In this document: positions 57,727-64,000 of the stretch, piece after piece | Layout: each line of letters starts with the position of its first letter | How positions within the stretch are numbered: the stretch's first letter is position 1 | Assembly (NCBI GenBank): GCA_021613535.1 | Contig: CP075494.1 | Coordinates: 5,394,001 to 5,458,000 of the forward strand | Reading direction: 5' to 3' | DNA from: Adineta vaga | Lineage: Eukaryota > Rotifera | Length of the DNA stretch: 64,000 nucleotides | The notes under the pieces: model-generated | The model's database searches: none | Told to the model about the DNA's origin: nothing | The model's input: the letters and a program-made list of their open reading frames with translations, nothing else | Translations under genes and position numbers: made by a program

Positions 57727-57887
57727 TCTAGTTTGAAAACAAATGAAAAGAACACAAAGTTTTTAATTTGGAAATGTTGTTAGTTTGTATACTCTACCAA
57801 TGCAAATGTGTACACATTCTTTTATTGAATGAGAAACTAGTCACTAGAGCGAATATTTGAAAAACTACATGTCTCCTATGAATTTAT

Positions 57888-58919
57888 TTAGACTATTGAA
57901 TAAAGTTCTGCACTCTCTAAAATTACACCTGAAGAACCACCAGTCACTAAGATTTCGCCATTGTTTAATAAAGAAGTTGTGTGAGAATAACGTGCATCAT
58001 TCATGCTACTAGTAACTGTCCAATTCTTTGTTAATGGATCATAGAATTCAGTGCTGTTTAAAGCACTGGTACCCAATCCACCAATAACAAATATCTTTCC
58101 ATTAGGTAATACTAATGCTGTATGAATATATCTTGCAACATTCATATTATGACTAACTATCCAAATTCCTAATGATGTATTATAAATTTCAGTACTACGA
58201 TGAACAACGGTAGTATCAGATTCACCAGTGACTAGTACATTTCCATTATCTAAGACAGATGCTGTATGATAGAAGCGTTCGTGATGCATCTGTCCACTGA
58301 ACGTCCAAAATTCAGTAGATGGATCGTATAACTCAGTACTATTCAAGAAACCGCCACTCATTCCACCAGTAACTAGAACCTTTCCATTATTCAACAAAGA
58401 TGCAGTATGTCCTAATCGTGCATGATTCATCCAACCAGTCATCGTCCAAAGACCTGTTGATGGATCATATAATTCTGAACTATTTGATTCACCTTCTCCT
58501 AATCCACCGCAAACTAGAACTTTTCCATTAGTCAATATTAATGCTGTATGGAGATAGCGTGCATAATTCAGATTACCAGTACTAGTCCATGTTGCTGTTA
58601 CTGAATCGTACAATTCAGCACTTTTCAAAGATCTACCATTGTCGTCTCCACCAACAACTAATACTTTTCCATTTTTTAATACTGTTGCTGTATGCATCGA
58701 TCGTGCATGTTTCATACTTTTGACAATAGTCCAATTTCTTGTCAGTGGATTATATAATTCGACACTATTTAAAGAAACATCTCCATCATCTCCACCAGTA
58801 ATCAACACATTTCCATTAGGCAACACAGATGCCGTATGCATGTATCTTGCATCATTCATACTAGTGGTACTTATCCATTCTAAATGAAAACATACCGATA
58901 CATATCTACATTTACACAT
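57888..58919 (-). CDS. Kelch-repeat protein (seven blades)
   Basis: 343 aa in the open frame; seven kelch repeats of ~46 residues (MNDARYMHTASVLPNG, VLVTGG, LNSTELYDPST, W) that would close one seven-bladed propeller of the galactose-oxidase-like type. In the fifth repeat the second Gly of the GG pair is lost (TGESDTT). Several N-x-S/T sites suggest secretion. The true N-terminus is uncertain: an acceptor (TTTTCATTTAG) lies just before EWISTTS, so the first 14 residues from 58919 may be intron, and an upstream stretch (~59080-59020) encodes a hydrophobic anchor-like sequence, but I could not find a donor with matching phase. A ligand or enzymatic activity cannot be inferred. Confidence 0.85.
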   Translation of the reverse strand: MCKCRYVSVCFHLEWISTTSMNDARYMHTASVLPNGNVLITGGDDGDVSLNSVELYNPLTRNWTIVKSMKHARSMHTATVLKNGKVLVVGGDDNGRSLKSAELYDSVTATWTSTGNLNYARYLHTALILTNGKVLVCGGLGEGESNSSELYDPSTGLWTMTGWMNHARLGHTASLLNNGKVLVTGGMSGGFLNSTELYDPSTEFWTFSGQMHHERFYHTASVLDNGNVLVTGESDTTVVHRSTEIYNTSLGIWIVSHNMNVARYIHTALVLPNGKIFVIGGLGTSALNSTEFYDPLTKNWTVTSSMNDARYSHTTSLLNNGEILVTGGSSGVILESAELYSIV

Positions 58920-59566
58920 CTATCGTTGACAAACTTGATTTTAAAGTATTTGTCTTAATTAGTTTTGATGTTACCAGTCTTGTAGCAGAACTAGTTATTA
59001 CTGAATATGTCCATGTGAAAATAAGAATTTTCCACAGAAACATAAATATACCTACAAATAATATTAATATCATTTGTACACTGAATCTTGAACTTTTCTG
59101 ATCATTTGTTTTCGCTAATGATGTAATTACTTACCATTAAACTGTTTGTTATACATATGAACTTTCAAAAAATGTATCTCAACTAGAAAATGATTTATCT
59201 AACAATCCTTTTGATAATATCATAAGCAAGATAAGATGCATTTTCATCTCTTATCTTCACACAATACATTTTACATGTGTGTTATCACTTTACCATAGTA
59301 TCATTGTAGTTAGTAGATGTCAGAAATGTTCTCTAATGAATCATTCTAATTCTATTTGTCCTGGACGATTAGTAACAGAACTTTTGAACTAAAATCGAGC
59401 TGAAAAAATATAAGTAATGGTAGTAATGAGAATCATTGTACCAAAAACTACCGATGTATAATTGATGTTACTTATTCTTATTGAGAAGAAAAGATAAAAA
59501 GGAAGATTGTAATTATCATCCATATAACATCAGTCATTTCGATAAATGGACCATGAGAGAATGGAA
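58920..59566. other. Upstream region of the kelch gene, about 0.65 kb
   Basis: May hold the 5' exon of the kelch gene: a minus-strand hydrophobic stretch MILILFVGIFMFLWKILIF at about 59080. Otherwise AT-rich with no recognised feature. Confidence 0.45.
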
Positions 59567-59792
59567 TAGGATGTAGGTCTGGGTGTTTCTGGTCTCCATC
59601 ACCCATATCCTCAGACACTCAAAAAATATTTGAAAATTATTACATACTATTATTATTTTATTAGACACAGAAAAATTCTTTACAAAAGATATATTTAATA
59701 CTCGAATAGTCGTGCCATAGAGGATGATAAGGATACGTGGGTGTGGATTTACGTAACACTTCTTCACCCACACGCACACCTACACACTTTCA
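59567..59792. repeat. Imperfect GT-rich inverted repeat with AT-rich centre, MITE-like
   Basis: The left arm (tgtaggtctgggtgtttctg; tccatcacccatatcc) and the reverse complement of the right arm (tgtaggtgtgcgtgtgggtg; tccacacccacgtatcc) resemble each other over ~55 bases, flanking ~100 bp of AT-rich sequence. The arms are rich in TGTGGG-like words. No coding capacity and no clear target-site duplication was identified. Confidence 0.5.
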
Positions 59793-59828
59793 TGTCCTCA
59801 ATAAGGCAAGAATAATCTGTCATATTTC

Positions 59829-62122
59829 TCAAACACTTGTCGCGACCATTTTTGGAAGTCTTCTATTAGGTAATTCTGTAGATTCACATTCATATAAGGA
59901 AATCTTCCCAAGAATATAAGTTGTAATCTTTTTCGCACGTTTTCTCGATCGATATTCTTTACGTATGGAATTAACTGGATCGATGTGAAAGCAATATTTC
60001 AATACATCCATTATTATAACAAAGATGATAACAGCAATCATTGCTATGATTGCAATCCATGCAAAAGATTTCGAAACTATCTTAAGTATCATAATTTTCT
60101 TTGTAGTTATTTCACAATAATGACCAAAATAACTTCCAGCAAGACATTGACATGTATAATTATTCAATAATGATTGACAAACACCTTGATTCAAACATGT
60201 AATATTTTCACAAAAATTAATCTTTCTTTCACAATGAATACCTGTCCATCCTGATTGACATGAACAATTAAATGTTGTATTTGATAACACATAACACACT
60301 CCTAAAACAAAAAATATACAATACTTAGTAAATTTTGTTTGTCTTTCTATTGGATATACCATTGTTCCAACATGTATGTGATTGGCATGGTTGATAATTG
60401 TATTGGCATTGTGTTCCGTTAAATCCTGATAAACATGTGCAGGTGTAACCAGAAAATGTGTTGTTATTATTCAGACAAGTCGCATTGTTTTGGCAAAGAT
60501 TTGAAATACTACATGGTAAAGCAGATGTGTTACAACTAGAACCAATATATGTAGATGATTGACAAATTGATGGACGAAATATTGACAATGATTGTCCACC
60601 TTAACAATAAACAAAACATTGGATTAAAATAATTTAAAATGCCAGATTATTTCGATTCTTTTCTGTCTAGATAATACTATATCCAATTCATCTGTAGTAA
60701 TAACGTACCAAATTGGTATGAAATCGTTGTCATACTAGTTTCGTTCTTAGCAATTGATGAAGTCGTTACTAAACAAACAAAGATTTCAATGAAATCGATC
60801 AAATATAAACAAGAGAAAAAGTTAATTTTACCTGCATTTAGTTTTGCTGTCGTCGTTGCATCTATAATTATAATATACAATATTTAAATATATCTTGTTC
60901 ATGAAATGAAAATCTATCAAAACATCCTTATGAAATTAATATCATTCAATTTAAACGAAAAATAACTCTCTAGACAATTATTCGTCTGTCTTAAACTCAC
61001 CACATGAATTTGACATGAATATGAATTTTTGAAGTCGATTATTATTGTAATCAATAACGAATAAATTTCCATCACTATCGAAACTGACAGTATATGGATG
61101 ATTTAGTAGTTGATTAAACGCTGCTACAGATGCGTTCATACATCCGACGATACATCGAAAACCTGTAATATCTGAGCCTAGAATGCGATTATTATAGCTA
61201 TCTACAATAAATAAATAACCATCACCATCGAGGACAACGTCTGATGGAGAAGTAAGTGTAAATGTTCCATAAGATCCATTTATTGGAACTGTTAATGCAT
61301 TCATTTGACCAGATCGAAAGAGCTGAATTCTGTCGTTAGAGGAATCTGCCACATACAAATCAAAATTGGAATCAACAAAAATTCCTTGTGGATATTGTAA
61401 TGTTGTCGGTGTAGACCCAGGAGAACCGGTACCTGCAATGATGCTTGTGGCGTTTGAAGTATCGTTCAATGATTTTATTACTACTTGGTGTTGTGCGTCG
61501 ATGGAGCAGTAAAGAAAACCAGCCATATCAATGAAAAGATCACGACAAGCACTAACAACATACATTACATCGATACTCTTCGTTAGATTCCCTGTCCATT
61601 TTTCTACTCGATAACTAGGAGCATTGTTGTAAACAAACAAATCGCCATCAAGTGCGACAAATATACTGAAAGGTGATACTAAACCAGTAGCGATAGTCTT
61701 TGGATTCGATAAACTTCCGTCAAACCATGCTTGAACATATCCTGATTGTATGTTCGCTACATATACAGTGTTATTGATATCAATAAAAAGACCAAACGGA
61801 TAATTTCCGAATGTAATGCTATTTGCTATGGTGATTGCATCAGGATCCCATAATGCAGACGAACAGAATTTTGGTAGATTATAAGAAGGAACTATATAGA
61901 AAAATATCTAGAAATTATACTTTACCTGGTTGTAGACAAAAATATCTCTATGGATAAAGAGTACTCATAGCTACACATACAGAGCAGATAGGCTCTACTA
62001 TTGTTTCATCATTTAGTCTTATAAATATGAGAAAGAATATAGATACTAAATCGTATACCTAATGATGCATTGATTATCTGCAGTACAATTAGCCATAGAT
62101 ATGAATTAAAAATAACGTTCAT
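59829..62122 (-). CDS. Membrane receptor with NHL propeller and EGF repeats, six exons
   Basis: The model is complement(join(59829..60301, 60360..60599, 60709..60768, 60832..60861, 61001..61891, 62059..62122)), 585 aa. Signal peptide MNVIFNSYLWLIVLQIINAS; NHL-type propeller (TIANSITFGNYPFGLFID, IFVDSNFDLYVADSSNDRIQ, VLDGDGYLFIVDSYNNRI, VSFDSDGNLFVIDYNNNRL); a Ser/Thr linker encoded by two tiny exons (30 and 60 bp); EGF-like modules (CLNNNNTFSGYTCTC, FNCSCQSGWTGIHC, CQCLAGSYFGHYC); a transmembrane helix (AWIAIIAMIAVIIFVIIM); and a basic cytoplasmic tail. A type I cell-surface receptor or adhesion protein. The 5' end is uncertain: the 167-bp first intron may hide a small Cys-containing exon (RYFCLQP). 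Confidence 0.82.
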
Positions 62123-62602
62123 TTTATTACTTATCTGATGTATACAACCTTACTAGGAAGTTATGGAGTAAAAAAGAATTGACTGATCGATATTACGATG
62201 AAACTCTTCTTTTAAACGTATATATTGACACTTTCGGTAATTGGAAATGAATCGATTCTTTAATGCGCACGGCAGTGAAGTAAACATAAGTTTTTATTCA
62301 AATGCATCAATTTAGAAAAATACATTTGTTTGTTTTTTATCGCGTAGATTTTTCAATTTCTAAAAATACTCTCAAACATTCACACGTTCATTTCTAAGAA
62401 ATTCATTTATCTTCAATGAATTCTCAATATGAATTTAAGAACTACAAAAATAAAAAAGATATTTTTACTAAAAATTGTTAACCCTTTTTTTTCTATTCAG
62501 CAATATGATGTAACAAAGCTTCAAGATTAAAACTTATGTTCTTTGATTATCATCGCGATGGACAATAAACATAATTTAGTGATTGTAAAGGGATCTCATT
62601 GA
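62123..62602. other. Intergenic, about 0.5 kb
   Basis: Promoter of the NHL/EGF gene and the downstream flank of the glutamate receptor pseudogene. AT-rich, no further feature. Confidence 0.5.
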
Positions 62603-64000
62603 TTAATAGAGTTTCAAATGTGGGAAAGAAATATTTAGTTGTATCAAACGACTTTCTTTATCTCTGTTTATTGGAAAACATTTTAATTTCATATATTTGA
62701 ACGATTCATAAAGTATTGAGAGAACAATAAAACTACCAACGGTTGTAATTAACCCAAGCATTCTTTCAATTGCTACAACTGTTGATGATGGATCTGATGA
62801 ACGACAAAATTTGCTTGCTTGAAACCATTTGATTTTTTAACGTATCGAGTACACCAAATTCTCGTAATGCTAATATATTTACATCTAAAATTTGTTCATA
62901 CAAACAATTTTTCGAAAAAATAATTCAAAACGACGTTTGATCAACAGCTGTACCTACTAGAGTCAAGTTGCAATACACACTACTTGTGGCAAATTTTAGA
63001 ATTCCTGAGTCCATAATTGAAGCATCAATATTATTATTTAATAATTATGCATACATATCTTCTATGGATAAATCTCGAGTAATAACACATAATGAATTTT
63101 CGAATATTGCATTGGTAAAAGCTACTTTTCTCTTCGTGCAGCAACTAACATATCATAAACATTATTAACTAAAGCATCAATAAGCCCATTGTAAGTTGTA
63201 TTTTCTGATAATATAATAATAGTCAGAATAAAACCCATTCTCTTTTGCAAATAATCAATGATGTTTGGCATGTAGACAATCGCTTTCTTTGTTATTTGGC
63301 TATTTTTGTTTCTGATTTCAGTTGTCATTATAAATGGAGCTGTTTTAACAACGGCTATTCGTAATGGTACACCTGTAATTCGTGCATATCCTGTTCGTAC
63401 GACTAATGCTTGAACAGACCAAACAATTGTATTCGTTTCCATAGGTGGTATCCATTCTCGCAAATTAGATCATGTTAAAACTGGATTATACTTTAAACCA
63501 TTTGAAAATTGCTGCATATTTCGTGCAACATAATAAAGTCCATCAGTTCGATCTATAACATCGAAAAAAACTTTCGAATTAAGAAATTGCCGAGTGAAAC
63601 AATCGGATGTATTCATTTCGTGCCCAAGTTGCTTCAAAAGCAAATAATGTTCTATTAAAAGGTGCATTCACAATACTTCCGATGACTAATTAGTTCGACA
63701 GTGAGCATTTCAGTCAATTTTTTCATGATAATGGTGTTCGAACGAATCAAACAAAATCTTGGAACTTGAAATCCGTACCAATTGAGGACCAAGAACGTTC
63801 GCATTGAGAGCATCACATATATGATGATAATTCGTGTTGGACTATTTGTTAGAAGACGTTTAAAATCACTACAAATTCGATGTGTTACAATATCATAGAC
63901 AATCATATTGGAAACTTGTAAATTATATAAATTAAACGCTTTGCTGATTGCTTTTGTTCCGCTAGTTCTAAAAGCATCGTTTTGATAGATTATTATAGCT
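62603..64000 (-). pseudogene. Ionotropic glutamate receptor pseudogene lacking the pore (5' part beyond window)
   Basis: From the right edge the minus strand reads an ANF-receptor/LIVBP lobe (AIIIYQNDAFRTSGTKAI, MIVYDIVTHRICSDFKRLL), shifts frame near 63660 (RTDGLYYVARNMQQ), then, after a stop at ~63470, enters the S1 ligand-binding segment (GVPLRIAVVKTAPFI, MPNIIDYLQKRMGF, TYNGLIDALVNNVYDM). After LVAARREK an extra A causes a frameshift. S2 sequence follows directly (TNAIFENSLCVIT, DASIMDSG, VYCNLTLVGTAVDQ, DVNILALREFG) with two stops, and then a TM4-like helix (RMLGLITTVGSFIVLSILY) in another frame. The M1-pore-M3 region is absent. Confidence 0.85.

Overview
This window is eukaryotic, AT-rich nuclear DNA and most likely comes from a bdelloid rotifer (Adineta/Rotaria-like). 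The sequence shows many genes with very short GT-AG introns (mostly 45-90 bp), short intergenic spaces, AG acceptors just 5' of several start codons (which fits trans-splicing or 5'UTR introns), and protein families that are expanded in bdelloids. These include a type II membrane protein with 28 FG-GAP repeats, an ART-domain protein with 12 TPRs, a NACHT protein, kelch, NHL/EGF, UBL-zinc and TRPM proteins. The species call is an inference from family composition. I saw no rRNA, tRNA, CRISPR array or intact transposase.

Layout. 1-10 kb (minus): a single-exon NACHT NTPase with long helical repeats, open past the left edge, then an ART-like/TPR protein with a lipidation-type N-terminus. 11.4-16.1 kb (plus): the FG-GAP protein. 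17.6-22.1 kb (minus): a PhzF isomerase, a two-exon secreted micropeptide and an aldo-keto reductase preceded by a 68-bp tandem repeat. 23.2-24.7 kb: decayed NHL and caspase-like sequence. 24.9-27.7 kb (plus): two tandem ubiquitin-like/zinc proteins. 27.9-31.5 kb (minus): a Ly6-like surface protein, a decayed copy of its C-terminus, and an ART-domain gene with an NHL remnant. 32.1-40.6 kb (plus): a 17-exon M13 metallopeptidase and a 23-exon TRPM-type channel. 40.8-44.9 kb: sialidase, a small membrane protein, SPRY and PLAC8 genes. 46.2-49.2 kb: a P450 pseudogene, a secreted cyclophilin and an SDR. 50.2-56.7 kb: a GPCR, a secreted orphan and a 14-exon PLC-delta. 57.5-64 kb (minus): an orphan exon, a kelch gene, a GT-rich inverted repeat, an NHL/EGF membrane receptor and an ionotropic glutamate receptor pseudogene that lacks its pore and runs off the right edge.

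The genes are independent eukaryotic units, not operons. Themes that recur are cell-surface recognition (FG-GAP, Ly6, NHL/EGF, kelch, sialidase, M13), Ca2+/PIP2 signalling (TRPM, PLC-delta, GPCR) and possible intracellular defence (NACHT, ART/TPR, ART, caspase remnant). At least five decayed genes show active turnover. Exon-intron models were built by hand from splice consensus and reading-frame continuity. Wherever I give exon coordinates they add up to an open frame, but no transcript data were available.
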